Notes: generated by a model not told the origin, from the sequence alone. A stretch of DNA of 64,000 nt from Acidianus ambivalens (GCF_009729015.1 NZ_CP045482.1:1732001-1796000), one strand, 5' to 3'. Positions 17,289-26,579 are shown, numbered from the stretch's first letter. Made by a program: numbers and translations.

Positions 17289-18578
17289 TTACAGTTTAAC
17301 AATATGTTTACAAGAAAATTGCACAAAATAATGCAAACCTTCTACTATCAAGGCCTTACCTTTGTTACAGACTGGGCATTGCATTTCCTTAAAATCTCTT
17401 TTTAGAGAAATTACTGTATAGTCAGATAATTCTCCCTTTTCATCAATAAAATCGATATAATTTAGATTATTTAATATAATTTCTGCTTCATGAGTACTAA
17501 TATTAAGCTCTTTAGAAAGTTCGGTAGGAGATAATTTTCCTTTCTTAACTAAGACGTCTATTGCCTTATCATAATACTCCTTCTTTTTTATTTTCTTTAA
17601 CTTCCTAACTTCCTCTTTAATTTGGGATCCCATCTCTTCATAGCTCTTACTAATTGCATTATCGAATTTTTTAGTTTCAACATAATATTTTCCAAAATAA
17701 GCCAACCATCCAGGAATTCTAAAAGTTAAATTAAGTGCAGACGAAATTATATAATCGTCGTAACTTATTTTAGCAGAATTAAAACCATCTATAAGCATTT
17801 TCTCTGCATCCTCAAATGATATTTCTCTTATATCATATTCCTCTATATGCCTACCGTGGAGCTCTTCTGTATAGTCCTTACTTAATAATAACTCTGCAGG
17901 TCTAATTATTGACCCCGTCATAACTACCTTTATTTTATCATAATACTCGTCAGAAATCTTTTTCAGAAATTGTAAGAAAAGTGACCTATCACCTTTCCAA
18001 TTCTCATACACATATTGCAGTTCATCAAACATGATGATTATCTTAGAGTTCTCTGAGGCCTCATATAAGATATCCGCAACTAAGGATAGATCTAAGGAGA
18101 ATGGAAATGCAAAACTTTTTCCTTTATTAAAAGATGCACCTACACTACCTAAGTTGACTCCACCGCCTAGTGATTTGGCAGTAGATAATTGTTCCTCTAT
18201 TTTTTCGCTAAAAGCTTTAGCATAAGTAGGGATTTTCCTCACATTCAACTTTTTTAGAGTATAATTAGTTATTCCTCTTCTTAACAACAGATTTGATAAT
18301 GAAATAGGACTACTTACAGCGTCCAGCTTTACCATTATCGGAATCCAATAGTCTTTGACTCCAAATTTTTCCTTGTATTCCCCATTACTTAAAATCTTTA
18401 GTAAAGTGAGTAGTAAGCTAGATTTCCCGCTCCTTCTAGGCCCCTTAATAAAGAAAAGAGTGAGATCTTGTTTAGAAACAAGATTTACGAGTTTCTTAAG
18501 ATCATTCTGTCTACCATAAAGTAACTCTGGAATAAATCTCTCCTTATCGCTAAATATTTCTGCATAAGAAAACGTCAT
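17289..18578 (-). CDS. Archaeal AAA/STAND-like ATPase with C-terminal HTH and zinc motif
   Basis: P-loop ATPase of about 429 residues of the archaeal ATPase family. Walker A is IKGPRRSGKSSLL (about 46-58), Walker B is KIIIMFDELQYVYENW, and a sensor-like VVMTGSIIRP follows. The C-terminal part has a winged-helix segment, KLSPTELSKELNISTHEAE, then CPVCNKGK and FSCKH, which could bind zinc. Its function is unknown; relatives are numerous and mobile in Sulfolobales. The frame reaches a TTG at 18614, but the ATG at 18576-18578 lies about 20-25 nt below TTATTAAATATA and is chosen. Unlike the relative at 6082-7414 this copy is intact. Confidence 0.75.
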   Translation of the reverse strand: MTFSYAEIFSDKERFIPELLYGRQNDLKKLVNLVSKQDLTLFFIKGPRRSGKSSLLLTLLKILSNGEYKEKFGVKDYWIPIMVKLDAVSSPISLSNLLLRRGITNYTLKKLNVRKIPTYAKAFSEKIEEQLSTAKSLGGGVNLGSVGASFNKGKSFAFPFSLDLSLVADILYEASENSKIIIMFDELQYVYENWKGDRSLFLQFLKKISDEYYDKIKVVMTGSIIRPAELLLSKDYTEELHGRHIEEYDIREISFEDAEKMLIDGFNSAKISYDDYIISSALNLTFRIPGWLAYFGKYYVETKKFDNAISKSYEEMGSQIKEEVRKLKKIKKKEYYDKAIDVLVKKGKLSPTELSKELNISTHEAEIILNNLNYIDFIDEKGELSDYTVISLKRDFKEMQCPVCNKGKALIVEGLHYFVQFSCKHIVKL

Positions 18579-18654
18579 TATCCCATTCCTTGCTATATTT
18601 AATAAAAGTCCCAAGAAAGAAAAGTTCTTTTACTTTATCATTTTAGGGCTTTCT

Positions 18655-19212
18655 ATGATACTCGAGGAAATGCGGAAAAAAGGCTTTAAGAAATTGACTG
18701 GACCTCCTGAGGATTGGCTAAAAACTTTCACTTCAATGGAGTGGGGTTTCAGAGAGAAGGAAAGATTAAAAAGAGAATTGGATAAAATTCAGCCCGGAGA
18801 TATATTTATTTTCCACTCAATGAAGCCAGAGTATATATCAGCAGATTTTCTTCCTACCGGAATCATAGGTGTCGGAGTTGTTGGAGAAAAGAAAATAGGC
18901 ATTGACGAGGAAGCTTACTTTGAGGATAAGAATCTAAGGCCTTTAAGGATAGTCTTTAAGGAAATTTGGTGGTTTGGAGAATATGAAAAGATTTCTACAG
19001 AAAAATTTCCTATAAAGGCTAAAAAGGGTACAGATTTCTTAATTAGAGAAATATATTATTTACTAAAAAATTGTATAACTTTCCAAGAAATGAGAGAGCA
19101 CGACTGCGTAATATCCACTCAAGGTGCTATACAAAACGTAAGCAGAGAAAAACGACTTAGGTTAATAGAGTTAATAAAGCCTAGATTAAGAGAACCCATA
19201 ATTAGAAGATAG
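18655..19212 (+). CDS. EVE/PUA-like domain protein of unknown function
   Basis: Soluble protein of 185 residues. After a helical lead (residues 1-45) comes IQPGDIFIFHSMKPEYI and TGIIGVGVVGEKKIG, then FKEIWWFGEYEKI. This order, with a GD turn followed by two strands and an aromatic strand, resembles the EVE branch of the PUA fold, which binds modified bases in DNA or RNA. The C-terminal part, FLIREIYYLLKNCITFQEM and a CVIST segment, is unfamiliar. It is divergent from the ATPase at 17289-18578 with 76 bp between start codons, so they may share control. The fold call is tentative. Confidence 0.5.
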   Translation: MILEEMRKKGFKKLTGPPEDWLKTFTSMEWGFREKERLKRELDKIQPGDIFIFHSMKPEYISADFLPTGIIGVGVVGEKKIGIDEEAYFEDKNLRPLRIVFKEIWWFGEYEKISTEKFPIKAKKGTDFLIREIYYLLKNCITFQEMREHDCVISTQGAIQNVSREKRLRLIELIKPRLREPIIRR

Positions 19213-19260
19213 AAAACTTTCAGCCTACTCCTTTTCTTTTTTAAAATTTTCCTTCCTTAT

Positions 19261-19542
19261 ATGTATAGTTATGCAGTAACTGAAAGACATGAGAAAAGTA
19301 AGGATGTGTATATTTTTGTAGTTGATAGTGAGGAAAGCCCGTTCGAATCTTACATAGTTAAGATAGAAGTAGGAAAAGAAAAAATTAGAGCTTCATGTAG
19401 TTGTAAAGGTTTTGCGCTAAGGGGATATTGTAAACACTTAGAGCTCTCAATGAAAAAGCTAAGAATTTATAGAGGACTCTATCTTCAGCGCTGGGAGAGA
19501 GGATCTGACAGCGATCTTATGGATAATGAAGAAGAAAACTGA
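19261..19542 (+). CDS. Small SWIM zinc-finger protein
   Basis: A 93-residue protein made almost only of a SWIM domain: three beta strands (TERHEKSKDVYIFVVD, SYIVKIEVGKEKI) and the zinc motif CSCKGFALRGYCKH, the expected CxC...CxH. SWIM proteins bind DNA or partner proteins; in archaea small SWIM proteins have been linked to recombination and Rad51-paralogue complexes. A TTTTTTAAAATTTT stretch about 20 nt upstream of the ATG could be the promoter. Its last 84 bp overlap the 3' end of the convergent APC permease, so both tails are coding on opposite strands. Confidence 0.75.
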   Translation: MYSYAVTERHEKSKDVYIFVVDSEESPFESYIVKIEVGKEKIRASCSCKGFALRGYCKHLELSMKKLRIYRGLYLQRWERGSDSDLMDNEEEN

Positions 19543-21120
19543 CGCAACTATTATATCATAAGGAAATGGCATTAGATCGTAAAGGCCGAATGGACTAATG
19601 TATGATAATATTAAAGTCCCAGAAAGTAATGGTATTGCCCAAGCAGAGAACTTGCCTTCTGCTGAAGTTAGAATCAAGTATGATATTATCGCAGTATCTA
19701 TTATAATGAACGGAATAAAGTACCAACTTGGCGAAGTTAATGCCGAAGTCTCTACGTAAAGTGCATAAGAGTTTAATAATGCTATAATACCGCTTATTAT
19801 GCCTTGCAATCCTCTTCTATATAAAGATAATCCTAGGATTACTAACGTAACTATATAAAATAATGTTGAGAATCCAGACCAATAAACTAGTAATCCTGCA
19901 AATATTGTTGCTAATGGCGCTAATACCTTTATGTAACTTAAAACGTATGTCCTCTTAACATCAGGAGCAATTTTTCTCATGCTTTCTACTCCTATTCCTC
20001 CCATTATATACGTAAGCACTGTTGCAGAGGAAGATATTCCAACTATTTGATACCAAGAAGGAATTGGCAAGAGGAATAACGCAGATGATATTAATGATAC
20101 AACAAGAGCAAGGAGAGGGATTCCTCTATCGTTTATCCTAGTTAGCAACTTAGGAAAATAACCATTCTTTGCTGAGGCATAAATACTTCTAGCAGTAGTG
20201 CCTAGATATATTATTCCAGTACCTACAGGAGAAATTATTGCATCAAACAATAATATTCCTACCCAAAATGAGAAAACCACCGGTAGCATGTCTATTACAG
20301 AAATTAACGGAGCGTTAGCTAATGGGGAATTTAAAAGTCCAGCCCAATTGCCATTAGTCTTAACTACTCCTAGGAATCCTAACTGTAGAGCAACGAAAAT
20401 GCTCATGGAAATTAATAAGGATGAAATCACCGCAAACGGAATATCTTTCTGAGGATTCTTTCCTTCACCACCGTATTCTATTGCTTGCCTAAATCCTAAG
20501 TATGAGAAAACTATTCCGGATGCAGGAATAGCATAAAGCATACCATTTAACCCTTGATAACATGCTGTTTTACCGAAAACTACGTTTGCAGGATTAAAAT
20601 ACGCTAAGAGTAGAACGGCAGTTGTGGTAGGTATTATAATCTTCCACCAACCTATGCCGTGACTTACTCTGCCCAGGAATTTAACCCCATAATAATTAAT
20701 AAGGAAAAAGATTACTAAGAGGACGTAAGTTAACATTATTCCCTCAGTAGTAAGTTGGTTTCCAGAGTATAAAGATGGGAAAAAGTGTGAAATGTAGGTT
20801 GTAGTAGCCACTGCCTCTATTGCCACAGTAGATATTGCGGAAATTATGTAACTCCAGGCCATTATAAATCCAAGTGTTGAACCGTGGGTGTAATGAGGAT
20901 ATCTAATGATTCCTCCAGATTCTGGAAAAGCTGAAGAAATTTCTGCATATGCTAATGCTATTACTATCATCATTAAACCTCCTATTATCCAGGATACTAT
21001 TGAAAGAGGACCAGCATACGCTGCTGCAGCTAATGGTGAAAATAACCAACCTGAACCTATAATTCCACCTAAGGAAAGGAAAGTTAATTCTCTTTTTGTA
21101 AGGACTTTTCTAAGAGACAC
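19459..21120 (-). CDS. APC-superfamily amino acid permease
   Basis: Membrane protein of 553 residues with about 14 hydrophobic segments. The first helix has the unwound SLGGIIGSGWLFSP motif (GGxIGxG) that contacts the amino acid in APC carriers; PESGGIIRYPHYTHG and FSYLGFRQAIEYGGEGKNPQKDIP on helix 6 are further family marks. It is longer than the usual 450-500 residues through an added C-terminal membrane part. The substrate cannot be told from sequence. The promoter region upstream holds a perfect palindrome AAAGTTTAAACTTT (21149-21162) that includes a possible TATA element. Convergent overlap with the SWIM gene is noted above. Confidence 0.85.
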   Translation of the reverse strand: MSLRKVLTKRELTFLSLGGIIGSGWLFSPLAAAAYAGPLSIVSWIIGGLMMIVIALAYAEISSAFPESGGIIRYPHYTHGSTLGFIMAWSYIISAISTVAIEAVATTTYISHFFPSLYSGNQLTTEGIMLTYVLLVIFFLINYYGVKFLGRVSHGIGWWKIIIPTTTAVLLLAYFNPANVVFGKTACYQGLNGMLYAIPASGIVFSYLGFRQAIEYGGEGKNPQKDIPFAVISSLLISMSIFVALQLGFLGVVKTNGNWAGLLNSPLANAPLISVIDMLPVVFSFWVGILLFDAIISPVGTGIIYLGTTARSIYASAKNGYFPKLLTRINDRGIPLLALVVSLISSALFLLPIPSWYQIVGISSSATVLTYIMGGIGVESMRKIAPDVKRTYVLSYIKVLAPLATIFAGLLVYWSGFSTLFYIVTLVILGLSLYRRGLQGIISGIIALLNSYALYVETSALTSPSWYFIPFIIIDTAIISYLILTSAEGKFSAWAIPLLSGTLILSYISPFGLYDLMPFPYDIIVASVFFFIIHKIAVRSSLPALKIESSINS

Positions 21121-21411
21121 AATTAAGCATGCATAAGTAATCAGCTTAAAAGTTTAAACTTTACATTTGGTTTTATTTTATAACGCCGTTAGATTAAATG
21201 ATACAAGATTTGTATGAACTTTATAAGTCGACGTTCCAGATTCGAATAGCATTAGCTTAATTACTATTCTGTGAGAAAATTAAAATGGAAAAATTTGCAA
21301 AATACTCCTATTTTTATCTTAATTGATGCTCAATTACACTAGGTATCTTGGTAAAAACTATATTTCTAGAAAATTTTATAAATTTAAGGGGTACCCTAAA
21401 ACTTAGAGAGC
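21121..21411. promoter_or_regulatory. Divergent intergenic region, permease and NicO-like gene
   Basis: Holds the promoters of the permease (minus) and of the membrane protein at 21412 (plus). AAAGTTTAAACTTT at 21149-21162 is a perfect 14-bp palindrome about 30 bp from the permease ATG and may combine TATA and operator. ATTTTATAAAT at about 21372-21382 is the likely TATA box of the plus gene. Nothing else recognisable is present. Confidence 0.4.
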
Positions 21412-22308
21412 ATGATAAGTATACAAACGTTGTTAAACCCTCCACAAGGTTTAACGCTCAGTGAAATACTTATTTTTTCATACATACTCGGTTTACTCCA
21501 CGGAATAACTCCAGATGAGCACACTTGGCCTATAACGTTCTCTTATGCAGTAGGTAAATATTCAACTAAAGGAGGAATGAAAGCTGGATTCCTATTCTCT
21601 TTAGGGTTCACTATCCAAAGAGCTTTCCTAACTACTTTAGGATTTCTAGGGCTTGCTGCTATTTATAAGGAATACAACTTAGACGGACCAGTATACTTTG
21701 TAGTAGGTATTGTAATGGCAATAGCTGGTTCATATATATTAAAGGGAAAATATGTTCACCTTCCGTTTGACGAATTAATACATAAGAGAAGGGAAGGAGA
21801 AAATTTACGTGATGTACCATTAAAGATGACAATAGTACACGGACTTATCGCAGGCTTTGGATTTGGAGCTTATGCTACTATAATAACTTTCTTCTTAGCT
21901 CCGCAAGTTCCAGGATTAATATTTGCACCACTACCCGGAGCAATGTTCGGACTAGGAACTATGACGATGCAAATAATATTAGGCGCAATATTTGGAAATA
22001 TAATAAAGTTTAAGGGGTTAAGCGAAGAAGATGTAAGATATATAGGAATAAAAACTGCAGGCAGAGTGCTATATTATGGTGGAATCGTATTCTCAATAGT
22101 TGGTTTGCTAATAATAGCTATACCAATAATAGACTGTTGGGCAATTCCTACTGGAAATCCTATACCCAACCTTGATGCTATAAATATAGGCTTTCTACTG
22201 GTGGTAGGTACGGTAGGCACAATAGGTATAGCAAGCATAATTCAAGCGTATAGAGAAGTTAAAAAGAAGGTAGAGGAAAATAAGGCTGCACAAGTTAAGA
22301 AAATTTAA
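21412..22308 (+). CDS. NicO/UreH-like polytopic membrane protein, possible metal transporter
   Basis: Protein of 298 residues with about seven to eight hydrophobic segments. The first helix carries LLHGITPDEHTWP, close to the HxxxxDH-type motif that binds nickel or cobalt in NiCoT and UreH/NicO transporters; a second histidine segment, MTIVHGLIAGFGFGAYAT, recurs midway as in proteins built from two related halves. Export or import of a transition metal is therefore likely, but the substrate is unknown. The C-terminus is a charged cytosolic tail (EVKKKVEENKAAQ). No metal enzyme maturation gene is nearby. Confidence 0.6.
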   Translation: MISIQTLLNPPQGLTLSEILIFSYILGLLHGITPDEHTWPITFSYAVGKYSTKGGMKAGFLFSLGFTIQRAFLTTLGFLGLAAIYKEYNLDGPVYFVVGIVMAIAGSYILKGKYVHLPFDELIHKRREGENLRDVPLKMTIVHGLIAGFGFGAYATIITFFLAPQVPGLIFAPLPGAMFGLGTMTMQIILGAIFGNIIKFKGLSEEDVRYIGIKTAGRVLYYGGIVFSIVGLLIIAIPIIDCWAIPTGNPIPNLDAINIGFLLVVGTVGTIGIASIIQAYREVKKKVEENKAAQVKKI

Positions 22309-22790
22309 CATGCAATAAATACTTCCAGGTTTATAATATTAGATGACAATAAAGAATTTTTAGATATAAATATAGCATACTAATAGTACATTTTAAATTT
22401 TCTAATAGATATACTAAACATAATTTCTTTTATATTTTATAAAGAAGAATTTCTATTTGAAGGAATTAATCACATACACCATAAGAATTAAATTAATATG
22501 CAATAAAATACTTCCCTTTTACTCTAGCCTAGTACAAGGCTCATCACCTTATCTATTTTTTCACTAAAAGACCATTCCTTAACTTTTAATGTACTTTTTG
22601 AACTATTCATCATTATTTCTTGTTACTTTTCTCACTTAACTATCTCACTCACATAATTCATTAAAACTATTCATCTTCGTCTCTTTATTTTATCGAAAGA
22701 ATTTATCATTATTTAATTCTTAATGATTATACCTTTGTTTTTGTTTAAGATTTATCGTTTTTAAAAAGTAAAAGTTAACTATAGTTAATT
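22309..22790. other. Gene-free AT-rich spacer with short repeats
   Basis: No coding sequence is supported over 482 bp. A direct repeat, ATGCAATAAA followed by ATACTTCC (22311-22327 and 22498-22515), flanks about 170 bp, and a small hairpin AGCC..GGCT lies near 22526-22541. Pyrimidine-rich CACT/CTCAC stretches occupy 22560-22690. A perfect palindrome TTAACTATAGTTAA (22775-22788) abuts the stop of the DUF72 gene. Meaning unknown; some repeats may be relics of an excised element. Confidence 0.35.
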
Positions 22791-23456
22791 TTATATAGAC
22801 AACTCATGGAGAATCTTCAACATTTTTCTCCCATTATCTAACATCCAAAGATCATTATTAAAGAATACGTAAAGCTTTTCCGGGTTCAATGAAATTACTC
22901 TCTTAGCATCTTCCCTTAATTCCTCTTCACTATAATCGTAAAAATACCAATTATCCCTTCCATGCATTCTTAGATACACTGTGCCTGAATTATTTATAAT
23001 GTAAACGCCTATTGGAGAATCTATTGAAACAATGGTCGCTTCCTTTAACTTTATATCTTTATTAAACCAACTCACGTCTCTGAATTCTACAGCCATTTTC
23101 TTTCCAACTTCCTTTTCAAACTCTCTGACTCTCCTCAGATTATCTTCTGAATATTTGAAATTTGGGGGTAACTGAAAAAGGTAAAAGTCTGGGTTCAAAT
23201 CATGAAATATTTCCTCAAATTTTTTCCAAATCTCAATGTCTTTTAGCCTTTTAACGTGAGTTATGATTCTATTAACCTTTACTGCCCATCTAATTTTATA
23301 TTTCTTCCAAGATTCTACTTGCTTCTTAGTAGGAAAACGATAGAAGCTTGCATTAAGCTCTACCGCATTGAACCCAGAATTTTCAACGTACCAAGATAAG
23401 TTCTTCTTAGGATTCCAGTCGTACATCCAGCCTGAAGTTCCTACGTATATTTCCAT
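22791..23456 (-). CDS. DUF72 family TIM-barrel protein
   Basis: Protein of 221 residues starting with the family motif MEIYVGTSGWMYDW, then VELNASFYRFPTKKQVESW, WAVKVNRIITHVKRL, FYLFQLPPNFKY, MAVEFRDVSWF and the closing VYLRMHGRDNWYFYDYSEEEL, all in DUF72 order. The fold is a TIM barrel related to xylose-isomerase-like enzymes; the reaction is unknown. The family average is 230-250 residues, so it is complete. It is transcribed away from the C/D sRNA and nurA that lie upstream of its start. Confidence 0.85.
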   Translation of the reverse strand: MEIYVGTSGWMYDWNPKKNLSWYVENSGFNAVELNASFYRFPTKKQVESWKKYKIRWAVKVNRIITHVKRLKDIEIWKKFEEIFHDLNPDFYLFQLPPNFKYSEDNLRRVREFEKEVGKKMAVEFRDVSWFNKDIKLKEATIVSIDSPIGVYIINNSGTVYLRMHGRDNWYFYDYSEEELREDAKRVISLNPEKLYVFFNNDLWMLDNGRKMLKILHELSI

Positions 23457-23489
23457 AAATATAATTCATTATAAGGAGTATATCAGAGT

Positions 23490-23546
23490 ATAGTCAGGCA
23501 ATCGGGCGTTCATCACTCTTCAGGCACTGGCGGTTTCATCACAAAA
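23490..23546 (-). ncRNA. C/D-box sRNA
   Basis: On the minus strand all four boxes are present in correct order and spacing: C GTGATGA (23536-23542), D' CTGA (23520-23523), C' GTGATGA (23510-23516) and D CTGA (23494-23497). The two guides are 12 nt each: AACCGCCAGTGC before D' and ACGCCCGATTGC before D. C' is a perfect copy of C, which is unusual. Archaeal C/D sRNAs direct 2'-O-methylation of rRNA or tRNA by fibrillarin; the target base pairs with the fifth guide nucleotide upstream of D or D'. Targets were not identified. Its upstream region overlaps the start of nurA on the other strand. Confidence 0.85.
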
Positions 23547-23575
23547 GATAAAATTTCTGTGTACCAAAAATTCAT

Positions 23576-24814
23576 GTGAATTGGAAAATAAAAAGTGAGC
23601 TACAGAAAATGATTGTACAACTCTCTGAGGCTAAGAAGTACTTACCAGAGGATTATGTAATTTCTCACGAGGTTACAGAAGAAGAAAAGGAAGGCGAAAA
23701 CAAGATAGAAATTGAATTACTTAACGATTTTAAACCAGTAGTTGAGCCATTAAATTTCAACCAAGAATTCGAAAGTATTGCGTCTTTAGACTCATCAACA
23801 AGATACTTAAGAGACATAAGCGTTAACTTAGTTATTTTAGGAATGTCAATATACAGTAATAGGAAAGGATTTATTGACTTTCCATTGGTTAAGGAAATCC
23901 CTTATATTGGAGTAAATACTTATAGGAAGATATTAGATAAAATTTCAGCTGAAATGAAATTTATAAAAGTGAAAAACGAAATAAATTATCCCCTTGATGA
24001 AAATTACAAATTAGATGATGTAGCAGATGAAATGAGGACTGAGGCTGAAAACATTGGACTTAGCGAAGTTGTTAATAATCACGATTTGGTAATCTTGGAT
24101 GGGCCTATATATCCTACCCCACTTGAATTAACCGAAGAATTAGATTTAAGTAGCCCTTCTAGATTATGTCATCAATTAGCTTACGCATCATTGGTTAATA
24201 AGAGAATTTCCTTACTAAAAGGAAATGTTATTGGAGTAGTTAAAAGGTTGGAAAATTCCGGAAAGCTTTGGAAGGATAACCAGATCACGGAGGAGTTTAA
24301 GAAACGTGGAAAGAACATAAGGGGACTTAAAGATCCTACAATTCTCGAATTGATAGATTATGAATTCTGCAGAAAATCTGGAAGGCATTCTTATGCTTGT
24401 ATAATTGGGCCTTTCAAAATAGACTACAACCTGCATGTAGAAGGACCAAAAAATTGTTGTAAAGGCGATGGTAACTCAACTTACTTAAGCAATGTGCCCG
24501 CAAAGTATGCATATTACATAATTTTAAGGAAACCTTATGTACCAACAACTTACTTCAGAATAGAAGGACTTGACGAGAGCTTTCTGGAAAAGGGAATGAG
24601 AACTGCTCTTTCTCGCCTTTCTGATAGACTTATTCCCACATTTATCGAACTTGTAGACAATAGGGCAAAAAGGATTTCTGCAGGATTGTTTATTACAGCC
24701 TACGAAATCGCATCATCATATTTAAGTATAATTCACGATGATAAATTGGCTTACGATACTACGGTATCAGAGTTTTTATCGGTATCCCAGCAAAATTTAA
24801 CGAATTTATTATAG
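23576..24814 (+). CDS. nurA: NurA-domain nuclease
   Basis: Protein of 412 residues with the NurA RNase-H-like nuclease core: SIASLDSSTRYLRD (metal-binding Asp in DSS), LVILDGPIYPTPLEL (second acidic motif) and the late YFRIEGLDESF segment. NurA works as a dimer with the HerA translocase to resect DNA ends. Here the likely partner HerA lies convergently, overlapping by 56 bp, rather than in an operon, and mre11/rad50 are absent nearby. The frame starts with GTG at 23576; an ATG at 23574 is out of frame. A C/D sRNA is transcribed divergently just upstream. A second NurA-like gene is at 60202-61311. Confidence 0.78.
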   Translation: MNWKIKSELQKMIVQLSEAKKYLPEDYVISHEVTEEEKEGENKIEIELLNDFKPVVEPLNFNQEFESIASLDSSTRYLRDISVNLVILGMSIYSNRKGFIDFPLVKEIPYIGVNTYRKILDKISAEMKFIKVKNEINYPLDENYKLDDVADEMRTEAENIGLSEVVNNHDLVILDGPIYPTPLELTEELDLSSPSRLCHQLAYASLVNKRISLLKGNVIGVVKRLENSGKLWKDNQITEEFKKRGKNIRGLKDPTILELIDYEFCRKSGRHSYACIIGPFKIDYNLHVEGPKNCCKGDGNSTYLSNVPAKYAYYIILRKPYVPTTYFRIEGLDESFLEKGMRTALSRLSDRLIPTFIELVDNRAKRISAGLFITAYEIASSYLSIIHDDKLAYDTTVSEFLSVSQQNLTNLL

Positions 24815-26579
24815 CTAATCCTGGAGTAGCGTGAAGCAGGAAGTCCTCGTAATTTTCCATTCCCATCTTTTTAATAACGTTTATGTCGTTCCTCATAACT
24901 ATCTTAGTATTTGTTAGTTGAAGCACGAGAGGATTAAGATCGTCCGGCATATGAGTAGCTAAAATTACTCCAATTCTCCTCACTCTACCTAGCCTCATTA
25001 TTTTATTTATTAACTCCTCAATTATATCCTTAGCAACAGCTTCACTACTTCCTTGAGGGAAGTATTCGTGGGCTTCATCCATTATTATTAAGGTTAACTT
25101 ATTTTCCAAACTCCTTTTGCTGTAAAGCTCTGTTTTCCAGTTAAATAGTTCCTCAAGGATTTTATAAGCTATAGTAGCTACTGCCTCTATGGATGCAGAA
25201 TAGTTCATTACGAAGCTTAAGTCAACTATTATCTTATCGTTTAATTTGAAAGCCTTTTCTGGATCAAAGTCCACTGTACCTTTTACTGTAAAAATACCGT
25301 AACCGTCGTAGGCTTTTAAAGTCCTAATTATTGCCTCCTTAGTAGATGTAGCTATATCTAAAGCCTTCATTGCCTCCTGAAATGCTTTGCTCAAGGATAT
25401 TGTTAGATTTCCCTGAGAAAATGAGACAAAAGATTTTGAGATATTCTGACTTTTTGGTCTTAAATTCAACTCATCAAGTAAGGTAGGCGAAATACTTATT
25501 CTATTACCTTCCTCTGCTAGAGAGGCAGGAGTTACCTTATCCCTTAAAATTTCATCAAGAATGTTATCGTTAATATAGACGTTAAAAATCTCGTGTAAAG
25601 TGATCTTTAGTAATTCAAGAGTTTTGTCAACTAAAGATTCCCAATACATTGAAGCCTTTGGAGTAAAATACGGTGTCAATTTATGGAAGTTCTTAATGTT
25701 ATCAAAGAAGTTTATTGAATAAGGTATTACGTCGACTTCGGTATCGTTACAAATTAATGCTCCGCTTTCATACTCTAGTACTTTGCATCCATATGTTGAG
25801 GCGAATGTATCTAGAAAGTCCTTTGCTGAATTGCCCATCTTTGAAGTTACTGGCATTAATACGGTAAATTTTTCTCTCTTGGAGATCAAGAAATTTACAA
25901 AATCTCCTTGCCTATCAAAGACTATAGTTTGCTTATCTAAATCTTTTCTATAGAGGATGGACTTTAAGAGCGTTGTTTTTCCAGATCCGGTAGTTCCTAA
26001 AACTAGAGTATGATGAACTAAAGCTTCCTCATCTAGCCTTACCTTTGCTTCAATTTCTTCACCGCCTGAGAATATTTTACCTATTGTTATTCCTTCTTCT
26101 GGGATTCTTAGAACTTTCTCCAGAAGTGATGGATTAGGTATGAAAACAGGGCTCTGAGGATCTATAGGAGTAACTGCTGGCCTAACTATGTTTTTCTCTT
26201 CATCAAATTCGGATATCGGATATATACCTAAAAAGGTATCAGTAATTATTGATGCAGGATCCTTTCTAGAAGTAACTTCCCTTATGCCCATCTCCGCTAA
26301 AACATCGGAACGTGAAATTGAAACTACTTGACCTACTATAATTACTGGACGAAGGATGGTTCTTATAGCTAAATATTGGCCTCTACTTACGTTACTTCTC
26401 ATGTAATCTTCAAATGATATATCGACGCCAATTAACTCCTCTTCCTCTAACCTAACAGTCCTATACCTTGTAACTCTGCCTATTAACTTTCCGTTCCTTT
26501 TTGCATCTTCCTCGGCATTATTTAGTTTATTCTCTAATTCTTTGATAATACCTTCTTCGTCTAAATTTCTCTCTTCCAT
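24759..26579 (-). CDS. herA: HerA-family DNA translocase
   Basis: Hexameric ATPase of 606 residues. The N-terminal HAS-barrel region (about 30-110, GKLIGRVTRYRTVRLEEEEL) precedes the RecA-like motor with Walker A LVLGTTGSGKTTLLKS and Walker B LTLIIMDEAHEYFPQ; the C-terminal ILATHMPDDLNPLVLQLTNT includes the arginine and sensor region typical of HerA/FtsK. It should pump double-stranded DNA to the NurA nuclease. The coding end overlaps the convergent nurA at 23576-24814 by 56 bp, an arrangement that could make antisense transcripts limit co-expression. The ATG at 26579 follows a weak TATA-like TTAAAAC region. Confidence 0.85.
   Translation of the reverse strand: MEERNLDEEGIIKELENKLNNAEEDAKRNGKLIGRVTRYRTVRLEEEELIGVDISFEDYMRSNVSRGQYLAIRTILRPVIIVGQVVSISRSDVLAEMGIREVTSRKDPASIITDTFLGIYPISEFDEEKNIVRPAVTPIDPQSPVFIPNPSLLEKVLRIPEEGITIGKIFSGGEEIEAKVRLDEEALVHHTLVLGTTGSGKTTLLKSILYRKDLDKQTIVFDRQGDFVNFLISKREKFTVLMPVTSKMGNSAKDFLDTFASTYGCKVLEYESGALICNDTEVDVIPYSINFFDNIKNFHKLTPYFTPKASMYWESLVDKTLELLKITLHEIFNVYINDNILDEILRDKVTPASLAEEGNRISISPTLLDELNLRPKSQNISKSFVSFSQGNLTISLSKAFQEAMKALDIATSTKEAIIRTLKAYDGYGIFTVKGTVDFDPEKAFKLNDKIIVDLSFVMNYSASIEAVATIAYKILEELFNWKTELYSKRSLENKLTLIIMDEAHEYFPQGSSEAVAKDIIEELINKIMRLGRVRRIGVILATHMPDDLNPLVLQLTNTKIVMRNDINVIKKMGMENYEDFLLHATPGLAIINSLNFAGIPIKTLIP

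Noticed and set aside
22520..22600. GTGATGA on the minus strand near 22545 as another C/D sRNA
   Set aside because: No D box or second box pair at suitable spacing; only a small hairpin is present.
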